Origin: an uncultured Alphaproteobacteria bacterium
GTDB lineage: Bacteria; Pseudomonadota; Alphaproteobacteria; Caulobacterales; Hyphomonadaceae
Reading direction: 5' to 3'
Assembly: GCA_903831485.1 (NCBI GenBank)
Contig: CAIKXW010000384.1
Span: 1 to 12,218 of the forward strand
Length of the DNA: 12,218 bases
Part shown: one piece after another, positions 1-5,808 of the stretch
Numbering within the stretch: the stretch's first letter is position 1
How the letters are laid out: each line of letters begins with the position of its first letter
The notes under the pieces: generated by a model
Told to the model about the DNA's origin: nothing
The model's input: the letters and a program-made list of their open reading frames with translations, nothing else
Database searches by the model: none
Program-made: the position numbers and the translations under genes

Positions 1-290
1 GGCATCATCTGGGGCGCCAGCTGTTCCGCATTGGTGGTGGGCAGTTCCAGCCAAAGCTGTTCGGCTTCCTTGATGGCGGCCTCGATCTTGGGCGTTTTCC
101 ACACTGTCTCAGGCTTCAGCAGGTGGACGGTGCCGAACAGGTAGATGGTGGAGTCTGCGTCCTTCACGGCCCACATGGCGGGCTGGGCAAGCGCCGGCGC
201 GCCCATTGCGGCGGCCGCGATCACGGCGGTGGCGATCGTCCGGCGAACGCTGCGTCCGATTGAGGTAGCGAGGGTTTCGGCGATATTCAT
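1..290 (-). CDS. TraB/GumN family exported protein, N-terminal part (runs off the window)
   Basis: Only the first 96 codons are in the window; the gene continues past base 1. The start is the ATG at 290-288, preceded on the minus strand by AGGAGAG at good spacing. Residues 1-36 form a signal peptide: a basic stretch (R13, R16, R17), an Ala-rich hydrophobic core and an ALA-Q cleavage site. The mature part begins AMWAVKDADSTIYLFGTVHL, with the GTVH motif at residues 53-56. That is the hallmark opening of the TraB/GumN (PF01963) family, whose GxxH motif is thought to bind metal in a protease-like fold. It is probably periplasmic. It lies 74 nt downstream of the XRE regulator on the same strand with no terminator visible between them, so read-through from that operon is possible. 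The family is clear; the substrate is unknown. Confidence 0.85.
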   Translation of the reverse strand, partial: MNIAETLATSIGRSVRRTIATAVIAAAAMGAPALAQPAMWAVKDADSTIYLFGTVHLLKPETVWKTPKIEAAIKEAEQLWLELPTTNAEQLAPQMM

Positions 291-364
291 CGTATCTCTC
301 CTGGGGAGGGTTGAGGGTGGAACAGTCGGTGGTGGTCGGTGGTTCGGTCAGTCGGGGGCCGGCG

Positions 365-574
365 CTAGTGGCCGGCTTCGGCATCGTCGGGCGAGAAGAT
401 CGCCTCGATGCTCAGCTCGAAGAGTCCCGCGATGGTGAAGGCGAGCGGGAGGGAGGGGTCGTATCGTCCGGTTTCGATTGCGTTGATGGTCTGTCGTGAC
501 ACTTTGAGTTTCTCCGCAAGGTCGGCTTGGCTCCAGGCCCGCTGGGCTCTCAGTACGCGCAGCTGGTTTTTCAT
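365..574 (-). CDS. XRE-family helix-turn-helix transcriptional regulator, 69 aa
   Basis: This is a minimal one-domain DNA-binding protein. The helix-turn-helix spans about residues 15-34 (SQADLAEKLKVSRQTINAIE), followed by the GRYDPSLPLAFTIA segment that ends the Cro/C1-type domain. No ligand or oligomerisation domain is attached, so it probably acts as a small dimeric repressor. Its ATG (574-572) overlaps the stop of the upstream membrane-protein gene (ATGA, 571-574), so the two are translationally coupled. Small regulators of this subtype are often encoded beside a membrane protein and control their own operon. Duplicated ATGTTTTACA elements at the operon promoter (1508-1549) are the obvious candidate binding sites, but that link is inference. 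Confidence 0.9.
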   Translation of the reverse strand: MKNQLRVLRAQRAWSQADLAEKLKVSRQTINAIETGRYDPSLPLAFTIAGLFELSIEAIFSPDDAEAGH

Positions 575-1479
575 GCTGTCCGCCGCTTCTTTGCTCGGGC
601 GTTGCCGGCCACCGTGGCGGTGATGATCGAGGCGGCCACCATCTGCACGAAGGACATCGTCACGAAGGATGCGGCCGCACCGAAGGCGGGTACGAGCCCC
701 TGCACTTCCGCAACGGACCAGACAAAGGCCCCGGCAGTGAACACGACGGCTGAGACAGCGTAGGCGTTGACGACCTGGCGGCGCTGGAGCTCATCCATCA
801 GGTTCCACAGCATGATGCTGACGAAGATGCTGGCGGCGCCCGCGACCAGGGCGCTGATGCTCGGTCCAAGCGTCGCGCCGTCACCGGACTGCTGGGCGAT
901 TGCGAGCGCGATGCTGGCGATGCCCATGGTCACGATGCCGGCGCTGCTCAAGCCGTAGATGCCGCGCTCGGCCTTCCGGATGTCCATCGCTTCGGGATCG
1001 CAGTCGGGCTCGAGGTTGATCGCGTAGGCGGCCGGCGGACCGAAGGCGGCGACCGCCGCCACCATGAGGCCGGTCGCGATCGATACTGCGCCGAGCGTCC
1101 AGAGACCGATGTCGGCGACCGAAGGCTCAGCCAGCGGTCCGTTGAGCGCCTCGATCACGACAGGCACGCCGACCAGCAGGTCCATGCTGTAGCCGGTGAA
1201 GAAGCCCGCCACGCCGCCGAGCAGCGCGTAGATGATCCAGCGGGTCATCTTTGTCCGGCCCTTGCCGAGGGCCTGGCCGAGGAGGACGGCGCTGACGATC
1301 AGCACGACCGGAAGGGCGTGAATGGCAATGCGGGCGGCAAGGTCGGGCACGCCCCACTCGGCGAGGCGCGCGAGCATCTTCGGCGTCGGCTGGCCGGTCG
1401 CGGAAAGCAACGCCGCGCCGATACCGATGGTCAGCACTCCGGCGGCTCTTCGTGATGGCTTTGAAGCTTCGGTCGACAT
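571..1479 (-). CDS. Polytopic membrane protein of unknown function, paired with XRE regulator
   Basis: This 302-aa protein has about eight hydrophobic segments: roughly residues 12-28, 51-71, 80-97, 123-146, 173-195, 205-226, 236-257 and 264-290. It ends in a basic tail (ARAKKRR). The start is the ATG at 1479-1477, with AGAGG six bases upstream on the minus strand. The only strongly polar loops are around 156-172 (EPDCDPEAMDIRKAER) and 228-235 (MDELQRRQ). The DE-x-x-RR pattern before a helix resembles other XRE-linked small membrane proteins I know, but I cannot name a family. No catalytic motif or transporter signature is visible. It is the first gene of the two-gene unit, with the regulator second. 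Possible roles include stress or antimicrobial-peptide resistance or envelope sensing; none is supported directly. Confidence 0.8.
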   Translation of the reverse strand: MSTEASKPSRRAAGVLTIGIGAALLSATGQPTPKMLARLAEWGVPDLAARIAIHALPVVLIVSAVLLGQALGKGRTKMTRWIIYALLGGVAGFFTGYSMDLLVGVPVVIEALNGPLAEPSVADIGLWTLGAVSIATGLMVAAVAAFGPPAAYAINLEPDCDPEAMDIRKAERGIYGLSSAGIVTMGIASIALAIAQQSGDGATLGPSISALVAGAASIFVSIMLWNLMDELQRRQVVNAYAVSAVVFTAGAFVWSVAEVQGLVPAFGAAASFVTMSFVQMVAASIITATVAGNARAKKRRTA

Positions 1480-1507
1480 GACAAACCTCTTTGTCGTTTG
1501 GTAAAGT

Positions 1508-1549
1508 ATGTTTTACATATGCCAGACAGATAGTCAAGCATGTTTTACA
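1508..1549. repeat. Two direct copies of ATGTTTTACA, candidate XRE operator
   Basis: The decamer ATGTTTTACA occurs exactly at 1508-1517 and 1540-1549, 32 bp apart or about three helical turns, so both face the same side of the DNA. The first also sits in GTAAA-N6-TTTAC (1501-1516). AT-rich repeats stand out in this GC-rich sequence. Their overlap with the promoter suggests an operator for the regulator encoded at 365-574 (inference). Confidence 0.55.
1510..1537 (-). promoter_or_regulatory. Sigma-70-like promoter of the membrane protein/XRE operon
   Basis: On the minus strand, TTGACT (plus coordinates 1532-1537; 5 of 6 to TTGACA) is followed after 16 nt by TAAAAC (1510-1515; 4 of 6 to TATAAT). 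This predicts transcription starting near 1503, about 24 nt before the ATG at 1479. The -10 lies inside one ATGTTTTACA repeat and the -35 abuts the other, the geometry expected for repression. Confidence 0.55.
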
Positions 1550-1567
1550 AAATGTCGTACATGCTTG
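1535..1567. repeat. 9-bp perfect inverted repeat CAAGCATGT-N15-ACATGCTTG
   Basis: The left arm is 1535-1543 and the right arm 1559-1567, with a 15-nt spacer that contains TTTTACAAAA. The left arm overlaps both the -35 box of the minus-strand promoter and the second ATGTTTTACA copy. The size and two-fold symmetry fit a dimeric regulator site. A terminator is unlikely because the spacer is AT-rich and no converging gene ends here. Confidence 0.5.
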
Positions 1568-1747
1568 TCCTAAAAATGCGTGGGGAAATGGTCCGGCCAG
1601 GGGCGAGCAGGGGCACGCCAGGCTGCGCAGGCGTCGGAAAACCCGCCTCGAGCGAACTTCCGATTCGCTTTTCGCAAAAGGGCGGTGCAGGATTTCTCCA
1701 CAGGGCTGAGCCTCCACAAGAGAGGCGTGTTGTGTGGGTTCGAGCCA

Positions 1748-1981
1748 ATGAAGTTTCGCGACGTGCTGAACAGCGATCACCTTCTGCTGGTCGCCTGTCA
1801 TGATTGCGGCGGGAAGACGCCGCTCGATCCGGCGCCGATCGCGCTGCGTGTGGGCGTGCAGGCCGACATTGCCGAGGTAAGCCCGGATCTGCACTGCCCG
1901 GTCTGCGGCTCGGCCGACATCACGCTGGGCGTTCATTCCCCGGTCGCATCCCGCGAAGGTCTTCCGCAACTCGCGAAATAG
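1748..1981 (+). CDS. Small zinc-ribbon-like protein, 77 aa
   Basis: The protein begins MKFRDVLNSDHLLLVACHDC and has two cysteine pairs, C17-x2-C20 (CHDCGG) and C50-x2-C53 (CPVCGS), about 30 residues apart. That is a zinc-ribbon arrangement. The middle carries LDPAPIALRVG, similar to short alphaproteobacterial zinc-ribbon proteins of unknown function that I recall. I chose the ATG at 1748 over an in-frame ATG at 1580 because the 56 added residues are Arg-rich, low-complexity and read through probable intergenic DNA. The ribosome site is weak (GGG about 10 nt upstream). It lies between the divergent XRE operon and the enoyl-CoA hydratase gene, 75 nt before the latter. It could bind nucleic acid or protein; the function is unknown. 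Confidence 0.65.
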   Translation: MKFRDVLNSDHLLLVACHDCGGKTPLDPAPIALRVGVQADIAEVSPDLHCPVCGSADITLGVHSPVASREGLPQLAK

Positions 1982-2056
1982 GCTGCCGTCGGGGCGTGCT
2001 TGCGCGCGCGATTCCAGAGTCCTATCCCGGATGAAAGAAACACAGGGAGATGCGCC

Positions 2057-2854
2057 ATGGCTGACCTTCTGGAAACCAAGCAGGACGGCGTCGCCATCCT
2101 CACGATGAACCGGCCCGAGGCGCGCAACGCGCTTTCGCAGCCGATGCTCGGCGCGCTGCTGGAGGCGCTGCCTCGGCTTGCTTCTGATCCTGATGTCGGC
2201 GCGATTGTCATCACAGGCGCGGGCGGCGCGTTCTGCGCCGGCGGCGATGTGAAGGGTTTTGCGGCGACGGATGGTGGCGCAAATCATGGCCGCTCGCCCG
2301 AGCAGGCCGCGCATGCGCTGCGCCAGAGCATGGAAGTGTCGCGCTGGCTGCACGACATGCCGAAAATCACCATCGCCTCCATCCCCGGTGCAGCGGCTGG
2401 CGCGGGCCTGTCGATTGCACTCGCCTGCGATTTCCGGATTGCGGCGCGCGGTGCGAAGATCACCACGGCGTTCGCGAAGGTCGGACTCTCCGGGGATTTT
2501 GGCGGGACCTATTTTCTGACCCAGCTGGTTGGCTCGGCGAAGGCCAAGGAGCTTTACCTGCTCTCTGATGTCATCCTGGCGGAGGAAGCAGAGCGGCTGG
2601 GCGTGGTGAACCGCGCGGTCGATCCGAAGGAGCTAGAGGCTGAGACGATGGCGCTGGCGAAGCGCTTCGCGAATGGCGCGCGCATCACGCAGGGGCTGAT
2701 GAAGCGCAATCTCAACATCGCCGAGAAGGGCGACATGCTGCTGTCCTTCGACACCGAGGCGCTGAACCATTCGCGCACGGCCCAGACGGCGGATCATGCT
2801 GAAGCCGCGAAGGCGTTCGTCGAGAAACGCGCGCCTGTGTTCAAGGGCGCCTAG
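2057..2854 (+). CDS. Enoyl-CoA hydratase/isomerase (crotonase) family protein, 265 aa
   Basis: This is a cytosolic crotonase-fold enzyme acting on acyl-CoA thioesters. The oxyanion-hole segments are visible: VITGAGGAFCAGGDVKGF at about 52-68 and GAAAGAGLSIALACDFRIAA at 111-130. The two glutamates of classical hydratase are not in their usual places: the position after GAG is Ser, and the later loop reads KVGLSGDFGGTYF. The Asp at 147 in that loop matches the catalytic Asp of PaaG-like 1,2-epoxyphenylacetyl-CoA or delta3-delta2 enoyl-CoA isomerases, so isomerase chemistry is more likely than hydration. The start at 2057 has GGGAG seven bases upstream; an in-frame ATG at 2000 lacks a comparable site. 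The ABC ATPase follows after only 6 nt, so the genes are probably co-transcribed although functionally unrelated. Substrate is unknown. Confidence 0.9.
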   Translation: MADLLETKQDGVAILTMNRPEARNALSQPMLGALLEALPRLASDPDVGAIVITGAGGAFCAGGDVKGFAATDGGANHGRSPEQAAHALRQSMEVSRWLHDMPKITIASIPGAAAGAGLSIALACDFRIAARGAKITTAFAKVGLSGDFGGTYFLTQLVGSAKAKELYLLSDVILAEEAERLGVVNRAVDPKELEAETMALAKRFANGARITQGLMKRNLNIAEKGDMLLSFDTEALNHSRTAQTADHAEAAKAFVEKRAPVFKGA

Positions 2855-2860
2855 CCGCGC

Positions 2861-3748
2861 GTGACCCTCGCGCTCGAAACCACAGGGCTTGGCAAGAGCT
2901 ATGGCGCTGTCACGGCGCTGTCGGCGCTTGATCTCGCGATACCTAAGGGACTGGTCTACGGCGTGCTGGGTCCGAATGGCGCGGGCAAGAGCACGCTGCT
3001 GCGCATGGTGCTGGGGCTCGTGGGGCCGAGCCGTGGCGGGTTTCGGCTGCTGGGCGAGAGCAACATCAACGCGAGCGTACTGCGCCGCGTCGGGGCGATG
3101 ATCGAGGCGCCGTCGCTGTACCCCTTCCTCACAGCGCGCGACATGCTGCGGATGGCGGCGCGAATGTCTGGGTTCCGGGAAGATGGACGCGAAGAGGCGG
3201 TGCTTGCACGCGTGGGCCTGACCGATGCGGCGGATCGCAAGGCGCGCACATTCTCGATGGGTATGCGCCAGCGCCTGGCGCTTGGCGCCGCGCTGCTGGC
3301 GCGGCCGGAGCTCCTGATCCTCGACGAGCCCACGAATGGTCTTGATCCCGCGGGTATCCAGGAGATGCGCACGCTGGTGCGTGATCTCGTCGACAAGGAT
3401 GGCGTCACGATCATTCTCTCCAGCCACCTGCTGGATGAGGTGGAGAAGGTCTGCGACCGCGTCGCCATTCTCGATCATGGCAAGCTGATCGCGGAGGGAC
3501 GCGTCGCAGACCTTGTCTCCGGCCGTGGCGCGATCTTCATTTCGGCATCGCCGATCGAGAAGGCGCTCGCCATTGCGGGACCGCGTGCGCAGGCGCGGGG
3601 CGACAGCATTAGCGTGGAGATAGCGCGCGAAGAAGCGCCTGCCCTCATCCGCGCGCTTGCCGCTGGCGGCGTCGATGTGTTCGAGGCGCGCTGGGCCAAC
3701 CAGAGTCTCGAAGATGTCTTCCTGTCGCGAACGGGTAGCGCGTCATGA
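2861..3748 (+). CDS. ABC transporter ATP-binding protein (ABC-2 exporter type), 295 aa
   Basis: This is the nucleotide-binding subunit of a two-gene exporter. Walker A is GPNGAGKST (37-45), the signature is FSMGMRQR (131-138), Walker B is LLILDEPTNGLDP (151-163) and the H-loop histidine is H189 in SSHLLDEV. The Q-loop Gln is replaced in the segment GAMIEAPSLYPFLT, as is common in BcrA/NatA-like ATPases. After residue 220 there is a C-terminal domain of about 75 residues of the ABC-2 exporter type. Translation starts at a GTG (2861), 6 nt after the hydratase stop, with no clean ribosome site, so coupling to the upstream gene is likely. The stop overlaps the permease ATG (ATGA, 3745-3748). Cargo cannot be read from the sequence; drugs, lipids or sodium are possibilities for the family. 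Confidence 0.95.
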   Translation: MTLALETTGLGKSYGAVTALSALDLAIPKGLVYGVLGPNGAGKSTLLRMVLGLVGPSRGGFRLLGESNINASVLRRVGAMIEAPSLYPFLTARDMLRMAARMSGFREDGREEAVLARVGLTDAADRKARTFSMGMRQRLALGAALLARPELLILDEPTNGLDPAGIQEMRTLVRDLVDKDGVTIILSSHLLDEVEKVCDRVAILDHGKLIAEGRVADLVSGRGAIFISASPIEKALAIAGPRAQARGDSISVEIAREEAPALIRALAAGGVDVFEARWANQSLEDVFLSRTGSAS

Positions 3749-4554
3749 TCGGTCAGGCGTTCGGCGCGGAAATCTTCAAGTTGTCGCGCAACCGCTGGTC
3801 GCTGTTCTGGGCGTTCGGCTTCATGCCGGTGTTCGGGCTCGTGTCAGGCCTCATCGAGGAAACGGCGGTTCGCGCCTATGTCGGCGACGTGCTGCCCTAC
3901 GCCAATCCGATCCGCTTTGCCTATGATGGCCTCGGCACGATGCAGTCGTCACTCTTCCAGATATTCGCCGTCGTCGGCGCCGCCATCCTGTTCGCCGGCG
4001 AGTATCGCTGGGAGACGTGGCGGGCGATCCTTCCGCGCAATGACCGCGCCGCCATCATGTGTGCGAAGCTGCTGGCGTTCGCGCTGGCGATCGCGGCGAG
4101 CATTGCCGCGTGCGGGATCGGGCGCTGGCTTGTCGGGCTCTACGACGCAATGCTGACCGGGCAGTCGGACACCCCGGTGAATGCGCTGGCCGGGCTACTC
4201 ACCGGTTTCGGCGCGGCGTTCCTCCAGATCATGGTCACCGGCGCACTGGTCATGCTTGTGGCGGTGGTCTCGCGTTCGCTGATGGCGGCGGTTGTCGGGC
4301 CCCTGGTGATCCTCGTGGCGGTCGACCTCACGGCGATCCGCTTCAGGCTGGAGACGGGCGAACTGTGGTTGGCGGCGCTTCCGAACTTCGCAGGCCGCGC
4401 GATGCGGGAACTCGGGCTTGCTGTGATGGGTGAGGCGGACGCGATCGGCGTCCACCTCGCAGCGCCCGGCGCGATCGCCATGGCGCTGTTAGCCGCCCTG
4501 CTCGCGATTGCCGCAATCGTTCTGTTCCAGCGACAGGACCTGTCACGCGAATAG
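3745..4554 (+). CDS. ABC-2 family transporter permease, 269 aa
   Basis: This is the inner-membrane partner of the ATPase directly upstream, with which it shares an ATGA overlap. About six hydrophobic segments are visible, near residues 20-38, 68-86, 107-128, 146-177, 183-200 and 240-261. The stretch FAGEYRWETWRAILPRNDRA (about 84-103), then a helix starting CAKL, is the conserved E-x-R-x-x-T-W ... P-x-x-R cytoplasmic loop that couples ABC-2 permeases to their ATPase. Its 269-aa length is usual for the BcrB/NatB-like group. With one ATPase and one permease, the working complex is probably a 2+2 heterotetramer. No terminator is visible in the 113 nt before the cytochrome gene. Cargo is unknown. 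Confidence 0.88.
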   Translation: MIGQAFGAEIFKLSRNRWSLFWAFGFMPVFGLVSGLIEETAVRAYVGDVLPYANPIRFAYDGLGTMQSSLFQIFAVVGAAILFAGEYRWETWRAILPRNDRAAIMCAKLLAFALAIAASIAACGIGRWLVGLYDAMLTGQSDTPVNALAGLLTGFGAAFLQIMVTGALVMLVAVVSRSLMAAVVGPLVILVAVDLTAIRFRLETGELWLAALPNFAGRAMRELGLAVMGEADAIGVHLAAPGAIAMALLAALLAIAAIVLFQRQDLSRE

Positions 4555-4667
4555 TCCCTTCCCCCTGCGCAGACACAGAGCCGACTTGATCGCGCGCAAA
4601 CGGATGGCGGCTGGCCGATCCAGTATGGCGGCTCAACCCGCTTCTCCTGGCTCCGGACAGACGTCCC

Positions 4668-5024
4668 ATGCGCACACAAATGATCCTGATCGCCGCGGCG
4701 GCTCTCGCAGCCTGCTCGACCGAACCGACGCCAGCGTGGCAATCGGGCGATGCCGAGGTCGGATATCAGGTAGCGCAGGACCTGTGCGCCCACTGCCATG
4801 CCATCGAGCCCACAGGCGACAGCCCCAATCCCGGCGCGCCGCCATTACGGCGCGCCCTCCAGAACTATCGGCCGGACTGGCTGGCGGATGATCTGCACGC
4901 CTCGCGCGCCCTGTCGCTCCGGCGCATGCCGGTTTTCCATTTCGGCGAAGGGCACGAGTACGATATCGTGGCCTATCTCCTGTCGATCCAGGAGCAGGCT
5001 CCTCCGCTGCCGCCTGCTTCGTGA
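4668..5024 (+). CDS. Monohaem cytochrome c lipoprotein, 118 aa
   Basis: This is a small exported electron carrier. Residues 1-16 are a lipoprotein signal ([12 protein letters not shown], lipobox cysteine C16), so the mature protein should be anchored to a membrane by its N-terminus. The c-type haem motif is C40-A-H-C43-H44. The likely sixth ligand is M87 in RRMPVF, followed by the usual C-terminal helix ([10 protein letters not shown]). The start could be the ATG at 4668 or 4680; both give a working signal and neither has a strong ribosome site. It lies just upstream of the molybdenum hydroxylase genes on the same strand. IorAB-like hydroxylases and acetic-acid-bacterial aldehyde dehydrogenases pass electrons to cytochromes c, so it may be the enzyme's electron acceptor. 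A 298-nt gap with its own promoter-like sequence weakens the operon argument. Confidence 0.85.
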   Translation: MRTQMILIAAAALAACSTEPTPAWQSGDAEVGYQVAQDLCAHCHAIEPTGDSPNPGAPPLRRALQNYRPDWLADDLHASRALSLRRMPVFHFGEGHEYDIVAYLLSIQEQAPPLPPAS

Positions 5025-5089
5025 CGACAACAAGGGCATAGCCCGACAAGCGCTAGCGTCCTGTAACTACAGCGCACGGGGCCACGCTC

Positions 5090-5115
5090 TGAGAATCGTT
5101 CTCAAGAGTGACTCT
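5090..5115. promoter_or_regulatory. Tandem palindromes; the first resembles a Fur box
   Basis: TGAGAATCGTTCTCA (5090-5104) is symmetric with 6-bp arms and matches the 7-1-7 Fur box TGATAATNATTATCA at 11 of 14 positions. It abuts a second palindrome, AGAGTGACTCT (5105-5115). Each holds a GANTC site (5093-5097, 5110-5114), the CcrM methylation target in Alphaproteobacteria. It lies 219 nt upstream of the Fe-S subunit start. Control by Fur or another dimeric regulator is inference. Confidence 0.4.
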
Positions 5116-5185
5116 CCGCGCGCCCTACTCGCGCAAGCGTGTTTCGTCCCCGCAGAGATTTCGCGTGAGCACTCGCTCGCTGTCA

Positions 5186-5214
5186 TTGGCGTTCACCAAA
5201 CCCCGCGCTATGAA
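5186..5214 (+). promoter_or_regulatory. Candidate sigma-70 promoter of the molybdenum hydroxylase genes
   Basis: TTGGCG (5186-5191, 4 of 6) and TATGAA (5209-5214, 4 of 6) are separated by exactly 17 nt. This places the start of transcription near 5221, just before the first leader hairpin and about 100 nt upstream of the ATG at 5323. The match is modest, but the position fits the leader well. Confidence 0.4.
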
Positions 5215-5225
5215 TTCCCCCAAGG

Positions 5226-5313
5226 CGTGCGCCCGCTGTGGCGGGGGCACGTGCGTCGCGGGTTAGAAACTGGGCGGAGGAACCGGAACGACTTTTCCGG
5301 AAACACGCCCGCG
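5226..5313 (+). promoter_or_regulatory. Structured 5' leader with several GC-rich hairpins
   Basis: Hairpin 1 pairs 5226-5236 with 5241-5251 around a TGTG loop, with one G-G mismatch. An outer stem CGCGGG/CCCGCG (5257-5262 with 5308-5313) encloses a perfect hairpin, CCGGAA-CGACTT-TTCCGG (5283-5300). An alternative stem GGGCG/CGCCC (5272-5276 with 5306-5310) would compete with the outer stem. The outer stem's last base is also the first G of the GGAG ribosome site (5313-5316), so folding could affect translation of the Fe-S subunit. It resembles a cis-acting leader but matches no riboswitch I can recognise. The rest of the 298-nt gap (5025-5322) shows nothing beyond this, the palindromes and the promoter. 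Confidence 0.4.
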
Positions 5314-5322
5314 GAGCTCCAA

Positions 5323-5805
5323 ATGACAACCTACACACTCAACGTGAACGGGAAGACCCAGACGGTCGATGTGGACGGCGCAATGCCGCTCCTGTGGGTC
5401 CTGCGGGACAAGCTCGACCTTAAGGGGACGAAATTCGGCTGCGGCGTCGCCATGTGCGGCGCGTGCACCGTGCACCTCGACGGCGAGGTCGCACGCGCGT
5501 GCGTCACGCCGGTGTCGTCGGTCGGCGCCAAGCGCGTCACCACGATCGAGGCGATCGGCGAGACGAAGACCGGACAGGCCGTCCAGAAGGCATGGCTCGA
5601 CGTCGACGTCATGCAGTGCGGCTACTGCCAGGCGGGTCAGGTGATGGCGGCGACCGCCCTCATCAACAAGAACCCCAAACCGAACGACAAGGACATCGAC
5701 ATGGCGATGCAGGGCAATGCCTGCCGTTGTGGCACCTATGTCCGCATCCGCGAGGCCATCAAGACGGCCGCGGGCGTCGACACCAAAGACACGCGGGAGG
5801 TCTGA
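5323..5805 (+). CDS. Molybdenum hydroxylase small subunit, two [2Fe-2S] clusters (IorA/CoxS-like), 160 aa
   Basis: This is the electron-transfer subunit of a xanthine-oxidase-family enzyme. The N-terminal plant-type ferredoxin domain has C40-x4-C45-x2-C48 and C60. The C-terminal helical domain carries the second cluster at C99-G-Y-C102 and C134-R-C136, close to the molybdopterin cofactor in relatives. The length is normal for the family. The start at 5323 has GGAG (5313-5316) six bases upstream; the long in-frame extension back to 4798 reads across the cytochrome gene in another frame and is rejected. The catalytic subunit begins 3 nt after its stop, so they form one operon. It lacks its own signal peptide and probably crosses the membrane bound to the Tat-exported large subunit. 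No FAD subunit is nearby, as in isoquinoline 1-oxidoreductase and related aldehyde oxidoreductases. Confidence 0.93.
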   Translation: MTTYTLNVNGKTQTVDVDGAMPLLWVLRDKLDLKGTKFGCGVAMCGACTVHLDGEVARACVTPVSSVGAKRVTTIEAIGETKTGQAVQKAWLDVDVMQCGYCQAGQVMAATALINKNPKPNDKDIDMAMQGNACRCGTYVRIREAIKTAAGVDTKDTREV

Positions 5806-5808
5806 GCC

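Noticed and set aside
1127..2353. 408-aa minus-strand ORF
   Set aside because: Its reading is Arg/His/Ala-rich with no domain, and it crosses the membrane-protein gene, the promoter and the opposite-strand crotonase gene; it is a shadow of high GC content.
2633..3478. 281-aa minus-strand ORF opposite the hydratase and ABC ATPase genes
   Set aside because: It lies antisense to two well-supported genes and has His/Arg/Gln-rich shadow composition.
5221..5322. A known Moco riboswitch
   Set aside because: The leader is structured, but I could not match it to the Moco RNA consensus, so I report only a structured leader.
4798..5805. 335-aa frame joining an Arg/Ser-rich N-terminus to the [2Fe-2S] subunit
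   Set aside because: The first 175 codons overlap the cytochrome c gene out of frame and then cross the palindromes and leader. The family length and the GGAG site place the start at 5323.
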